DNA of 64,000 bases from Voacanga thouarsii (lineage: Eukaryota; Streptophyta; Magnoliopsida; Gentianales; Apocynaceae), in NCBI GenBank assembly GCA_026120185.1, contig JANUWF010002022.1, positions 1,224,001 to 1,288,000 of the forward strand, given 5' to 3'. A program made the position numbers and the translations under genes. The notes under the pieces are model-generated. The model was not told the origin of the DNA, ran no database searches, and saw only the letters and a list, made by a program, of their open reading frames with translations. This document shows positions 12,107-24,639 of the stretch, in pieces (within the stretch, counting starts at the first letter, position 1; each line of letters opens with the position of its first letter).

Positions 12107-15100
12107 TGTAACACCCACTACTTACGTACCCCAAAAGGAGTAGGGATGTTTCCCCGTCCTAGGGACAAGGGGTCCTTATAACTAGGTAATAGAAAATATA
12201 AAAGGAAATAACTTAATAATAAACTTATTACAATCCCAAAATGATACTTATACAAGTCTTAAAATAAATAGTTGGTAACTAAAACCTCCAATAAATAAAT
12301 ATATCAAAATAAATCTTCCAAGCTCATGGTACTAGGTGTAAATCGACTTTCTAAGTAGGATCGACCTGAAGACATGATATAAAAGGTGTGAGAAATATTT
12401 CCTAATAAGTCCTGTGTGTGTTCATGATATTTCAGGAAAAACAATTCATGTATGTAAGTTTTAAACAAGTCATAATAAAAAACCTACAAGCCCAGAAATT
12501 TATTTTTGAACACTAAGTGGTGTTTTATCAGCATTTGTAAAGTAAAAATGCACAACTTCTAAAGAAATAATCACTCTAATAAAGTTGACTATGAAGCCAT
12601 GCATCATGAATGGACATGGAACCACACTTTGTGCACTATGTCAAGAGAATGATCAGGAAGCCACACTTTGTGCATCATGACAAGAGAATGATTAGGTTGC
12701 CACAGTTTGGGCATTCTGATGCATTGTGGGTGTACGGTTCACCGAGTGAGATACTTCTCCATCTCTACACCTAAACTTACTAGTTGTCCACTCCGAAAAA
12801 AATTAGTTCATCTGAACTATACTGCTAGCTCAGACTTGCCTAACCAATAAGAACTGTCATCTTGTCCAGATAGGGTTCACCCCTTAGAGGTGGCCTCCTA
12901 CTGAGAGACTTACCCAACCCTTCAAAGACTAGTCCTAGTAGTCTACTCTTATTGAGTACTCGACGTTATGTTTATTCTACTTGGGAATTTTAAAATCAAT
13001 GAAGAGCTTTCTTTCAAGTTGCAATTATGGTTTTCGAACAACCTTAGGTAAAAATTTGTTTAAGGAAAATTTATCGTTTTGCTCGGAAAATTTTTGCTTG
13101 ACAAAAATTATTTTATTTTAGAAGAAGGAAAAAATTGGCCATAATTGCAACTCAAGGTACATCCTCCATGACAATCATTGCATATGAGTTGCAGAAATGC
13201 ATTTGTTCACAAAGATCTTTATGTAAGGACTTACTTGATTTTCATTGATACAATATCCTTCCAAGATAGTTCAAGGCACACTAGCCCTATCTAGGGTAAA
13301 TATAGGGTCTAAGTCCCAATCTTGACAACACTTACTGAAATAAATAACTCTTAGCCTAACATGCTTAAGCTCAACTAGTTACAACAACATCCAGGTATAA
13401 CATCAAAGCCATAAGCTCTAACATTAATTGCTAAAGAATTTTATAGAATAAGGTGAATGTGATAAGTCAAAATAATATAGGTGTTGTAAATAAAAAACAA
13501 AAATTATAACAATATTTATAGTAAATAAAATTAGGGATAAGTAATAAGTAATATTAATAATAAATCCTAAATAATATTGGTAATAAATAATAAATAATAT
13601 ATTAACAAATAATAAGTAGTATTAATAATAAATTATAAAAAATAAAAAATAAAAAATTATAATTATTCTAATAATAATTAACAATAATATTTTTTATTAT
13701 AAATAATATATATAAGTGTAAATAAATGTTTTAGTGAGGCTAACTGATAATAATATGAATATAAAAGACATTTGTTATTAATTAATTCCAATACATTATT
13801 TATATTTAATAAAAAATATTACTATTTATTTATCTAATAAAATAACAATATTTTAACTAACTATTAATTTCAAAAATATTTAAACCTCATCGAAATTAGT
13901 AAATTAAAATAAATAATAATACTAATTATTTTACAATAAAAATGAGAATAATATTAATAATAATACGAATAATAGAAAAACTAGTTATAACAATGATTTT
14001 TAATGACCATAGTGAATTACTAGTACAAAATTTATATACATTCATACACACATATATCTCATAAATAAAATGTTGATTTATCCAAAAATAGACTTGTAAT
14101 AACATACATCGCAACAAGGGTGATATTCTACTAGCAATAATATTATCTGGAGATTTATTGACAAAAGTAACAGTATGAAAGCATAATCAAATAATGGTGG
14201 TGTAATGTCCATTAGACATCAAAACATCCATACTACAGACAAAAAGCCCTTAAACATAACAAACATACAATGATCTCAAGTATAATCCAACAATAACTCT
14301 TAAGCCTCAATATTCTTTTCAATCTTCATATCTTAAAATTATTCCCTTCACCCACATACATACCTCCAACCCAACACTATTTGATTAACCTATTAAATCT
14401 ATCATCTAAAAGCCTTGAGTTTCAAAATTTAAGGAGAAGGTCATGAAAGAAATACTTGTGTGATTATCATTTGTTGAAGATGTCGCCTTGTCCAATGAGG
14501 GTCCTTAAGTGCTTGAGGAGTCCTTCCTTGATTGAAGTGTGTTCAAGAGTGGCCACCAATAGTTTGGCCGAGAGAGAGAGAGAAAGAGAGAGTGAGTGAG
14601 AGAGCGGTTAAGATGATAATAAAATGGTGATGAAGAAGTAAAGAAGGTTCAAGATGATTAAATTTACCTTCTTAATGTTCTTCGTGTTCTTGAGCGAAGA
14701 GGTACGTTTGATTCGAATGGAAGATCAACTTTAGTGATTTTCATGTTATGGAGTGGCCTATAAGTGAGTATAAGTTGAATCAAAGTTGGTTTAAGAGTTT
14801 TTTGAGTGATTTGGGATGAATAGAGGTGATTAAAGGTTGAAGAAGTTTAGTATGTGTTCTTGCTGTATTTGAGAACACAAGAAGAAATTGAGAGAAAATG
14901 GTCTTTGTGTGTGCAGTGAATGATAGCCGAATGGCCTAGCTAAGGGAGGAGTTTTAGTTATCCCAAGATGAAGAGAGAGAGTTCAGTTATTTTGAATTTC
15001 AAATTGAGAAAAATGTGGTGATGTTTGAGGTAGAAGATTGGTATTGGTGTTTTCTTCTTGAAGGTTTCTTATCCTTCAATGGTGGGTAGCTAGACTAGCT

Positions 15101-16517
15101 ATGTTTGGATCATCAAATGAAGGATGGCTTCAGTCTTTTAGCTTGGCTGAAAATGTTGTACAAGAGAAGAGAAAATTCTGGTTTAATCAACTACCTAGGT
15201 GAGAGTTTAATGGAAGAAATATCTGCAATTGAATTTTCAATTTTGAAAAGTTTTGAATAGAGTAAAGATAGGAGTGTTTTGAGGTATGTTAATGTAGCTC
15301 TAATGGCCATGGTAGATGAGGAAGCCATGATGTTCTGTCCGTGGCAGTAAGGTGGTCAAAAATTTGATGATGGTTGATGAAGAAATTGGTTGTTGCCTAT
15401 GATAGGCAAAGCTAGAAAAAATTCTGGAATTTTAGCTACAAGAGTTCTTAGGATATGGAAGGATTTTGAGCAGAATTTTTGAACTTCCTTGAAAGAGATT
15501 TGCAGCTAAAATCTAGGAGTATTTGAAGGTCCATTAATGGTGGTTTTCTGGCCACCATCTTGGAGAAGAAGGAGGAGAGTTTCAGGTGTTCTTATGCATG
15601 AATGTTTGGCATAATATTCATGTCTATGTCTTGGTGGTGTGCTAGAAAATTTCTAGTTTGGTTGAGCTTTGTTCAAGCTGCGAAATTCCAAGGATTTCCA
15701 ACTTTCATCTATGCACAAAAATGGTTCGTTGCTAGCATGAATTATATAAGTAATGGTTGTTGGAATTTTTGAGGACCAGCCAAGAAGAATTTCTGGAAAA
15801 TTTTCCAGATTTTCACCAAAACAAAAACAAGAAGAAAATAGAGTTTTTGGAAGAATGGCTATGGTGATTTAATTGAAAACCTTCTTCCTATTTTTCTTCC
15901 TTAATTTCAGTCATGCTCTTATCTCTAAAAGCTGGAAATTTTGAAACTTCAAGCAAGAAATTATCCAAGACATTTTTAGAGAAAGAAAAAAGAATTAAAG
16001 AAATATGAGTAGTTTAAATTTAAATAGGTTAGGACTATACTTGCTAAAATATTGGAGACAAAACTTCTTCTAGATTTTATTTTAGGAGAAGATCACATGA
16101 ATAGAAAACTGCCATTGTGTCTTCCCTAAGATAATAGTCCTAGCTTTAAGGAATGTAAGAAAAGAAAATTTCAAACATTGGTTAGGATAATCAAGAATAA
16201 AACTTATGTGATGGGATTTGAACTCAAGACTTTAGAGATTAAATTACAAAGCTCCAACCACTTAACCACATTAACTCTTATTCTTATTTTCTCATCCAAA
16301 TTATCTTCCTACCTAAGCCTCAAGCCTTCTTCCTATTTTGTCCTCAAGCAAAATTTCCTTTTTACCCCTACTACTCAACAAGCATAAATAAATTATACAA
16401 CTTATACAATACAATTCTAAGGCATATGAAATCATTAAAGAAATATATTTTATGCAAGATGATATGATATACACCCTATCCTTCTAACTCTAGGGTCGGT
16501 TTAGATGGGGTTTTACA
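12107..16517 (-). repeat. LTR A2 (5' LTR of element A)
   Basis: It starts TGTAACACCC at 12107 and ends TTTTACA at 16517 on the plus strand, colinear with LTR A1 but without the tandem duplication. TTGAGTACTCGA at 12952-12963 is one change from the 12-bp palindrome of other LTRs. A GA-rich run occurs near 14573-14603. No real ORF is seen. Confidence 0.85.
16205..16275 (-). other. tRNA-like segment in LTR A2
   Basis: Box-A-like TGGTTAAGTGG (16268-16258) and box-B-like AGTTCAAATCC (16224-16214) on the minus strand are spaced 44 bp start to start and lie 249 bp from the LTR 5' edge. The A-box match is better here than in LTR A1. Confidence 0.55.
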
Positions 16518-16522
16518 TGATG
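16518..16522. repeat. Target-site duplication of element A, right copy (TGATG)
   Basis: It is identical to 3809-3813 and abuts the LTR end TTTTACA. Confidence 0.85.
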
Positions 16523-16523
16523 A

Positions 16524-16524
<1 letters not shown>

Positions 16525-16554
<30 letters not shown>

Positions 16555-16777
16555 TGTATGTATGTATGTATGTATGTATGTATGTATGTATGTATGTATG
16601 TATGTATGTATGTATGTATGTATGTATGTATGTATGTATGTATGTATGTATGTATGTATGTATGTATGTATGTATGTAGGTACGTACGTACGTACGTACG
16701 TACGTACGTACGTACGTACGTATGTATTTATGTATGTATGTATGTATGTATGTATGTATGTATGTATGTATGTATGT
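16525..16777. repeat. TATG tetranucleotide microsatellite with an inner (TACG)10 block
   Basis: About 60 tandem TATG units are interrupted at 16681-16720 by ten perfect TACG units, flanked by a TAGG unit on the left and a TATT unit on the right. Every TACG unit is a CpG and the block is self-complementary (GTAC). It begins two bases after the element A target duplication. All reading frames stay open only because of the repeat. From 16778 to 16952 I see nothing recognisable. Confidence 0.95.
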
Positions 16778-18190
16778 GGACAATATAATATATTTCCTTT
16801 GATGTAGTTTACTCCCATCTTTAATTCAGATTTTAAAACAATGAACTATTCTTTTCTCCCTTTAATTTTTGTGTTTTTCCTTTGTTTTCGTTTTTTCAAT
16901 CCCTTTGATCTTCACTATCACAACTGTAGCATACACTGATAAAGATATATACTGTAACACCCCTATACTATGTACCCTTAAAAAGCAGGGATATCACCCC
17001 ACCCAAAGTACCAGGGGTCTTTATAATGAGGTAAAACTTAGAAAAACAAAAATAAAAATAGTATCTAACTTTTATTGCGAAAACATATGCGAATCTTTTC
17101 AATCTCAGCAAATGTCTCAAAAGGAAAATAAAATACAAAGCATCATCTAGAATTTAAAGCTAAGTCCTCAAATGGAGTAACAACCTTCAGTGTTGTCAAC
17201 CTAAAAATATAGCACAAGAGTGTGAAAAATACATCTCAGTAAGTGCCCTATATGCTCATAACATTTCAAATGTGTGTATACACAATTGAAACATTTACAA
17301 AATGTGTTTGCAAGTCAAGAATACATCATTTTCTAAACACTGAGTGGTAGTTTCACAAAACATGTCATTAAAGTATATTAGCAACATTCACAAGAAATTT
17401 AACCAATCATTAACAACACAAAGGGATTAGGTAGCTCTAAATCAAAGTCCATGCCATCAATTCCATCATGCAGCTTCCTTGTGAAACCCTGCATTACTGG
17501 GCAGTGGGTGACCTGCCAACAATGGTAAAATACTTCTCTATATCTATACCCAAATATATCAGTTGTCCATCCTGGATAATAGTCCTGATGGACTAAAGTG
17601 CTAGCAAGAACTAACCTCACTTACTAGGACTGATGCCTTATCTAGTTAGAGCTCAACCCTCAATGGTGGCCAACTACTAAGAGACTTACTCTAACCTTTC
17701 AAAGATTGGTCCTAGCAACTTACCCTTATTGAGTACTCAACGTTCAACATTTTGCTCAAATGCCAATCCCAAGTTGACAATCTTAAATACCTTGGCATTG
17801 TAAAACTTGGTTTCATATAGAGTTCTCTTAAAATATTTAGTGTATGGGTTGAGAAAATAACATTTATTTAAAACGTTGTTTGATAAAGCCATTTAATGAA
17901 AAAAATGATGATGGTCGGAACAAGTTTACCCAGTACATTCAACATAACATATGACTTGCAAATTAGAGTCTTATTTAAGAAAATATTTATGCAAGGACTT
18001 GGAATATCCCAGACAAATATGCAAAAATTAACTGCTTGATCCTTCATTTCAAAAACCTCCCTTATCTAGAATTGTATGATTCCATAATAAAAATTCACAC
18101 CATCACATAGCATAATCATATAAAAGAGATCCTTACTTTACTTCTTAATTCGAAAATACAAAGTTTTTGTTCTAGGACTTCAATTCATAT

Positions 18191-19375
18191 TGTTAGCATC
18201 TCACTATATTGCAATCACATTACAAGAAGGAATTAAAATATGAAACTCCTCCTTGGATCACCTTATATGCGATGAATGGACAAAAGAAATGGTAAGAAAA
18301 TACCTTTCAGTGCTACCTCTGTGAATTTTTTTTTTCCTTCTCTGTTGAAGGTGCGATCCAGCAAACCATTTCATTTGATTTCAGCCAGTCACGAACCAAA
18401 GAGAACGCCTTCTCTATATGTTCCGTTAAAGCACTACAACCCATGTATAGGATTGCCTCCAATATTATAGTCCACACGAAGACTGCATTTAAGCATCACC
18501 GAAATTTAATTGCAAACATCAGTGTAATAAACTCTTTTCATCATACAATATCTCATTCTGTGTAGAGTATGGAATTAGTGCCAACACCCTCCTGAATATT
18601 AATTAATTCTGGCCTGAATATTTTAGTACTTGTTCCCGAAGTTCATTACTTGTCATGTGTATCAATCGAAACTATTTCCAATACACAGTCACCTTGGCCA
18701 AGGACTTCTTGAGTAATGATTCCTACAAGTGACCGTGAGATATTTGCTTATACTATTAGGAGTGATGAATCCTTTATTGACCCTCTCAACTACATTCGTT
18801 TACTTCACATTATACCAAATATCTATCTTATAGGTGGCCCTTGATTTGACTCCAAAAGTCAGAATAAAATACAATACACAACAAACAAAGTACCTTGGAG
18901 ATCTCAAGTTTTAGGATACTTACACGCTTGCTATAACGAGATTCTACCACTGACACTAAATAGTTATCCATATGATTATCTCATAGCTAGGTCACCTAAT
19001 ATTCTTGTTCAAGTAACAAGTATCCACGTGTTAACCTTGAGTATCACAATACTCATAGATGTAAGAACTACTACCTGATCAAATCAAGAAGCATAACAAG
19101 TGCTAGTCTAAATGCATTAATAATGTCCGATATCATTTATACTATGACTAGGGATAATTTTAAGTACAAACACTATTCAGTATAGTAAGAACCCCATATC
19201 ATGATCTCTATCATGATTTTCTTAACACAGTGTTGCATTTGAGACTTTATCTAACAATTATATTTACACGAAAGTATAAATAAAATAAATTGAAAGATAA
19301 AGAAAAGCTTGTATTATTAAATAAATGTGCAATATACATAGCACATATCATTGCCTCTAGGGCATAACACTAACA
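18191..19375 (-). mobile_element. Copia solo LTR inside LTR B1
   Basis: The plus strand runs from TGTTAGCATCTC to ACACTAACA. The minus strand starts TGTTAGTGTTATGCCCTAGA, matching the copia LTR at 40230 (TGTTAGTGTTATACCCTAGA) and, further in, the stretch around ATCATGATAAAGATCATGAT there. It is flanked by CATAT (18186-18190) and CATAC (19376-19380), and LTR B2 lacks it, so both edges are secure. It is 1185 bp against 1735 bp for the 40-kb copy, which has an extra block of about 550 bp near 41.1-41.65 kb. No internal region remains, as expected after LTR-LTR recombination. Confidence 0.85.
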
Positions 19376-20046
19376 CATACATGTATTCATAGGCCAAAAT
19401 AAACCATATGTAGTATTCTTATTCCATTCTCTACTAATCATATAACAAGATCTTCAATATATATGCCTTAAGACAAAAAACTGCAAATTAATAAAGCTTT
19501 CATAAAGCATGCTTAATAGTCATGCTAGCAAGAGAATAACTTAGATCTATATTTTCAATATGCATACGACCTTATGTATATACTAATCAATCTTAGACAT
19601 GAAAGCAATCAACAATCATGATATAATCTCATCATTCACATCTTCTGATTGAGTAGGAATAGATTAGATCTCATATTATATTCATATAATTCCTTAGTAA
19701 AGGCCTATAATCTAGAGATCAAGCACTGGCTTACCTCAGAAGATCATATGGTGTAAAACCCTTACAATAAAGCATGCAATCAGCCTCTATCAGAAGAAAT
19801 ATATCAACAATGCCTTGCTAAACCAGGGAGTTCATTTGTGTGTAGAAAAGAAGAAGGGTAATTGGCCCTATGATTTGGCCAAGGAGAAAGATGGAAAAGA
19901 TGAGAATAGAAAAGATGAGCGTAGATTAGAATTCCTTGCAAGAGTGTATTTTGTTTGCTTGTGTGTGAAAAGATCATAAACGAAATAGGTCAAAAGAGAG
20001 AGTAGTTGAGAAGAGAGAGGGCTTTCGTGACTGTTGATGGAGCAGT

Positions 20047-23000
20047 TGTAAGACCCCGCCCAAAACCACATTTGACTATGGGGAAAAGTCATGCATTGCA
20101 TAGCATTTTGCATTTTATGTGGTAGCTTAGAATTATTTTATTTATATGGATGCATGTGAATTTTTTCATTGCTCTTGCATTTGAATTAATTGATGTGAAA
20201 TAGTTGTGTTGTTAAAGATTTGGATAAGGGAGGTTTGGTCGAAGATTTGGAAGGATGATTATTGGGGGTTGGTGAGAACTGATTGTGGAAAAAATTAGTA
20301 TTGGAGTTGTTTTGGAATAGCGGGGAGGTTGGTGATTTCCATTGGTGACCCGAGTTCGAATCCTACCTTTTGTGAAGTTAGTTTCTCTTCTTGAAAATTC
20401 CTTTCCTTAGAGTTTCCATGTCTTGGCCGAAAAAGATCTAGCAAACCCAGAGAAATTTTAGTGTCATTATTCTAAGGAAATAAGTCTCTATATTTATTTC
20501 CTAAATTTAAGGACCTTAATGTGAATAAAGTTCACTTTTAATTTTCAGCTTTTATTCCTTAGGATTTTCGAAAAACACCTAGCTAATAATTAAAATTTCA
20601 GCTTGAATTTAGCTAGATAGATCTTGCCATTGATTGTTGGAATTAATGAATCATTTTTCTAGTAGGAAACCTTGTTTATTTTAACCCTAGAACCTAAGCT
20701 AAAAATATGGAAAAAATTTCTAGCAAGTGCCGCCACTTCTTAGAGGAATTTTAGCTCAACTTAAACTCTTCCAAAGCTAGGAAATCTTATCCTAAATCCT
20801 TTAGCAAATCAGATTTTTATTGCAATCCTAATTCGACTAGGATTTTCTTCCTAAACCTAGCAGAATTTCGGCAGCTTTGTGTTAACACAAGCTGTCCGAA
20901 ATTCCAGCACCTTTAAGTACAATCTAACCCTTCAAACCCTAGCTCAAATCCCCTAAAACAGCTTCCATCAATTCAGATTATCTTTGCTGTGCAAAACCAG
21001 ATTTTACTCACACAAATTCCAGAATTTTGGCAAGCTAGGAAACTAGGATTTTCGACAACTTTGTACAGAAAATTTCGGCCAGCCTTGTACTCCTATTCCA
21101 ACCGAAATTCTTCACACAAACACACCGAAAAACCCTAGCTGATCAAGCTATTTTTCAACACCTAAAACCCTCATTTTTTCTCTGTAAATTTCGGCAGAAC
21201 CACAGCTAAAATAGTCCAGAAATTCTTCCTCTCTTGTTCAGCAATTTCGCACAACAAAACTACTTCACGCGCACAGAAATTTTAGCCCTAAAAACCTTCG
21301 CAAACTCTTCTTTGCTTGGCCCAAAATTCCAAACACAATTAGCCCTTCTCTTGAGCAACAGTTCAGCCAGCACAAGGGAGCACAATTGCAGAATATTTTC
21401 TCCCTTAAACCCTCTCAAAGTCTGCAGCAAGAAAGCACTCGTGAGCTGCAATTTTCGGCCTTGCTGTCCAAGAAACCCAAAGCCATTAGGAGTCTTTCTA
21501 AACATCACCATCTAACCCTAAACCAATCTTCTCTAACTCTAAATCATAGCAGCCGTCTATCCTCTCCATTCTACACAAAAATTCCAGCAAGAACTCTACA
21601 GCAAATTTTCGAAAACCTCAAGAACAACACCTAGCAAAAACCGATCACCCTCCAAGGTAAGCAAAAACCATCTCAACTTCTTGATTCCTTTCTTCCATCA
21701 ATTCTCTTCCTTTTCTTCTTTGGAATCACGCCATCTCAAGGCTGATTTCATCTCTTTATGCATTCTTGGACATAAGGAAGGAAAAATGAGACAACTTTTC
21801 TCTTCTAATCCAACGAACTCGAGACAATCACCATAGGAGCATCGGGATCTTGCTACTCGGTTGTTGTAAGGTACGAAAATACTTACCCTTAATGTCAAAA
21901 TTAAGGTTTAAGGTAGTAGATGATGTCTATTACCTTCTTGAATATATGGTCATAGTATATGATCTTAGGGGATTGTGAATTGCTATGAAAATAAATGAGT
22001 TTGGCACATGTTTGAATTAGTTGAAGCCCTGATCATGATATTATATGGTTTAGATCAGGAGGATAATTGAGGAAAGAAAGCTGTGAATTAATCTCGTTTC
22101 TCTGAGGCATATCAAGTAAGTCCTTGCATAAACTCTTTTGTTAAATGCTGTGATGGCAAGTCTATGTTGTGAAGCTTTGTAAAGCTATTGTTAAACTATG
22201 TTTGCTTGGGTTGTAAACGTGGATATTTATTCTTTAAACGGTTTTGTCAAACTAACGATTTTATCGAAAAAAACTATTCTTTTCCTTAAACTTTTAGAAA
22301 TCTCTTTTAAAGAAAACCACGTTTAACAAAGCCGAGGTTTGGAAATATTGTGAATCAAGAATTGACGGATATGTTCATTGAGTACTCAATAAAGGTAGGC
22401 TAACAATACTAGTCTTGGAGGGCTAGAGTAAGTCTTTTGGCAGGAGGCCACCTCTAGAAGATAAGCTCTGCTTGAAAAGGCGATAGTATTGGTTGGTCAG
22501 GCCGGTCCGAGCTAGCATGTGTACCTGGCAAGGTATTATTTATTTTCCCGGCATGGACACTCGGATGGTTTTGTTGGGTGTAGAGAATGAGGAGTATCTC
22601 ACCTGGTGAGCTGTACACTCACCTTGATCAGAACGCCCAACGTGTAGTAATCTGGTCCGGACAAGGTGCACAAAGTGTGATGCCTTGGCCATTTTGTTCT
22701 CATGGAGCCCAACGTGTGGTGACATGATTGTTTATTCAAGTGGATGATTGTTTTGTGTAAAGTATGATTATGGAAAAACCCACTCTTTGCGAAAGAGAAA
22801 TTATTTATGACTTGCCAAATATTTCTACAAATGTTTTCCACTTTGCATACACGTACAGTTTTAAACACCATGTGCACACACAGGACTTACTGAGATTTAT
22901 TCTCACACTGTTTTACATCATATTTTCAAGAGATAGACTGTGCTGAGTCAGCGGGGCATTGATAGTTGAAGCTTTTCTAATTATTGTCATCTTTGCTTAG

Positions 23001-23215
23001 GAGACATTTGTTGTTTAAGCTGTTGAAGGATTAATTATTTTTATTTCGTTTTGCTCCAAGTTGAGCCTGATGTAATAAGAGTATTTCTTTATTTATCTAA
23101 GTTGAATCTCTTGGAGGTTACCTTCGTATTTTATACCTCATTTTAAAGACCCCTTGTCCTATGGGATGGGGCGACATCCCCGCCCTTTTAGGGTACGTAG
23201 TCGTGGGGTGTTACA
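20047..23215 (+). mobile_element. Gypsy solo LTR H inside LTR B1
   Basis: A 3169-bp element running TGTAAGACCCC to GGGGTGTTACA, flanked by GCAGT at 20042-20046 and 23216-23220. LTR B2 is uninterrupted at this point. The end GGGGTGTTACA and the preceding GACCCCTTGTCC and GGGGCGACATCCCC stretch are those of LTRs A to D, but here on the plus strand. It has the palindrome TTGAGTACTCAA at 22378-22389 running into AATAAA, a hairpin at 22891-22905 and a tRNA-like segment near 20313-20363. The 60-93 codon ORFs in it have no recognisable content. There is no primer site or polypurine tract, hence a solo LTR. Confidence 0.85.
20306..20370 (+). other. tRNA-like segment in solo LTR H
   Basis: Box-A-like TGGAATAGCGG (20313-20323) and box-B-like AGTTCGAATCC (20353-20363), one base from the GGTTCGAATCC consensus, are spaced 40 bp apart. 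Box A lies 266 bp from the LTR start, in the sense of the element, as in A, B and C. Confidence 0.6.
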
Positions 23216-24289
23216 GCAGTAATGAATGACCAAGTGTTCTTATGTTGGTCTTCTTTTGGTTTACAAGTCTAGGTGTAAGACTGTGTACATGTTTGAGGCC
23301 AAAAAATAGCTAGGATTGTGCATGTGTTTCTATTTTATTGGTGAGTATGGGTGCTAGCTAAAATTTTGCAAAGTGTGTATGATCTTGCTTAGTTTCTTGT
23401 GTTTGGGGTATAGGATGGCCAAAAACATGTTAGGGTGTAGAAGTCTTGGTTGAGTAGAGGTTTAGATTGATTTTCAATTATATCTAAGAAATAAAGTGAT
23501 AAAGGCCTAAGTGTTTGTAGGTGTGAAGGATTCCTTCTATGCTTCAACGTCTTGCACGAAGAAAGAAGAAAGAAAATTCTACTGTCTTGTTTGTTCTTGA
23601 CTGGCCAAAAAGCAGCCAGGGTTTGCTCTTAAGTTTTTCGGGCAAAAAAGAGAGGTAAGATTGAAGTGGCTAGATATATAGGTGAGAAGGAAGAATTTTA
23701 ATTGAAGAAAATACTGGTTTAAAGAGATAAATTGATAGAATAATTTTGATAAGATGTCATCATTAGATCTTATGGATTATCGTCTATGTATTTTAGGAAT
23801 CTTGCTAGGGTTTGAAAACCCCTACCAAGGGAGACCAAAAGCTTTTTCAAAAGATGGAATTTTGTTGACAAAAAGTGAAGTGAAATTTTAAAATTATGAT
23901 AAATATGATTTTCATTGAAATAAAAATCAGATTTTTTCTAACCTAGCATTTTTTAAATACTTCAAAAATTAATTTATGGGAAATTTACCCCTGAAAATGG
24001 CGGCTGGAAAATACCTTCGGATAAATAATCCTTTCAATGGAAAATGAAAAATAAGGAAGTTGATATTATTTTGAAGAGAAAGATTTAGATTTGATGTAGA
24101 TAATTTAATAAGAGATAATTACAATATAAATTAAATCAGAAGATAAAATATGGTTTTTATTTTTAATTTGAGAGAGATCAAACTCCTACATATTAGGGAT
24201 AACTCCTAAGTGTGGTAGGTGACTAGGGAATTTTGGCCAATCCTGAAGATAAAATAGGAGAGAAAAAGAAAAGTGCAAAATGCGCATAA

Positions 24290-24355
24290 ACTAGGATTTG
24301 AACTCTGGTCCCAAGGAATCAAACACCCAGCTTTATGCACTAGACCACAATAACT
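24290..24355 (-). other. tRNA-like segment in LTR B1
   Basis: Box-A-like TGGTCTAGTGC (24347-24337) and box-B-like AGTTCAAATCC (24304-24294) on the minus strand are spaced 43 bp apart, with box A 274 bp from the LTR edge. Confidence 0.55.
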
Positions 24356-24621
24356 TTTGTTAAAATATTTCCTATTAAATTCTTTTCACCCTCAACCCAC
24401 ACATCTCACTCTCTTCCATTAAATCCTACTTATCTAAATAAAAGATCAACTAACTCAATGAAATGCCACTTTACACTCAAACAGATGAATTCACATATAA
24501 GTAAGCAAAATAATTACATAAGCTCATACAAATGCATTAAATTAACATATCTACAACCACAATGCCATGTAATGCCCCTTCTCCTATAAGGGATAAAGGT
24601 ATCTATAGGTAGGGTACTATA

Positions 24622-24634
24622 TCCTCTCCCCTTT
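24622..24634 (-). other. Polypurine tract of element B
   Basis: The minus strand reads AAAGGGGAGAGGA against the LTR edge. It is weaker than in A and C but in the right place between pol and the 3' LTR. Confidence 0.65.
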
Positions 24635-24639
24635 AAAAG

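Larger units (their letters stand above)
3814..16517 (-). mobile_element. Element A: Ty3/gypsy (Tekay/Del-like chromovirus), non-autonomous, minus strand
   Basis: A 12.7-kb LTR retrotransposon bounded by a perfect 5-bp duplication. It has two long LTRs (about 4.7 and 4.4 kb), a purine tract beside the left LTR and an initiator-methionine tRNA type primer site beside the right LTR, so it reads right to left. The internal part is only about 3.6 kb. It holds a pre-gag acidic ORF, the start of gag and scrambled integrase and chromodomain remnants, with most of protease, reverse transcriptase and RNase H missing or unrecognisable. The first LTR base is C at 3814 where T is expected (TG to CG). It is inserted in LTR D. 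Confidence 0.85.
16953..24621 (-). repeat. LTR B1 (3' LTR of element B), split by two solo LTRs
   Basis: Its three pieces, 16953-18190, 19376-20046 and 23216-24621, are colinear with LTR B2 at 30326-33604. The perfect palindrome TTGAGTACTCAA is at 17729-17740. On the minus strand the LTR begins TATAGTACCCTACC where B2 has TGTAATATCCCTCC, so this edge has mutated. No real coding sequence is seen. Confidence 0.8.

Noticed and set aside
16490..16818. Open frames on both strands across the microsatellite (MYVC and HTYI repeats)
   Set aside because: They are open only because a 4-base repeat gives a stop-free 12-base cycle in several frames; no start context, no family.
21234..21634. Overlapping 82-93 codon ORFs in solo LTR H
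   Set aside because: Several frames on both strands are open in this Ser/Phe/Leu-coding GC-moderate stretch, so none is convincing; no motif or conservation visible.
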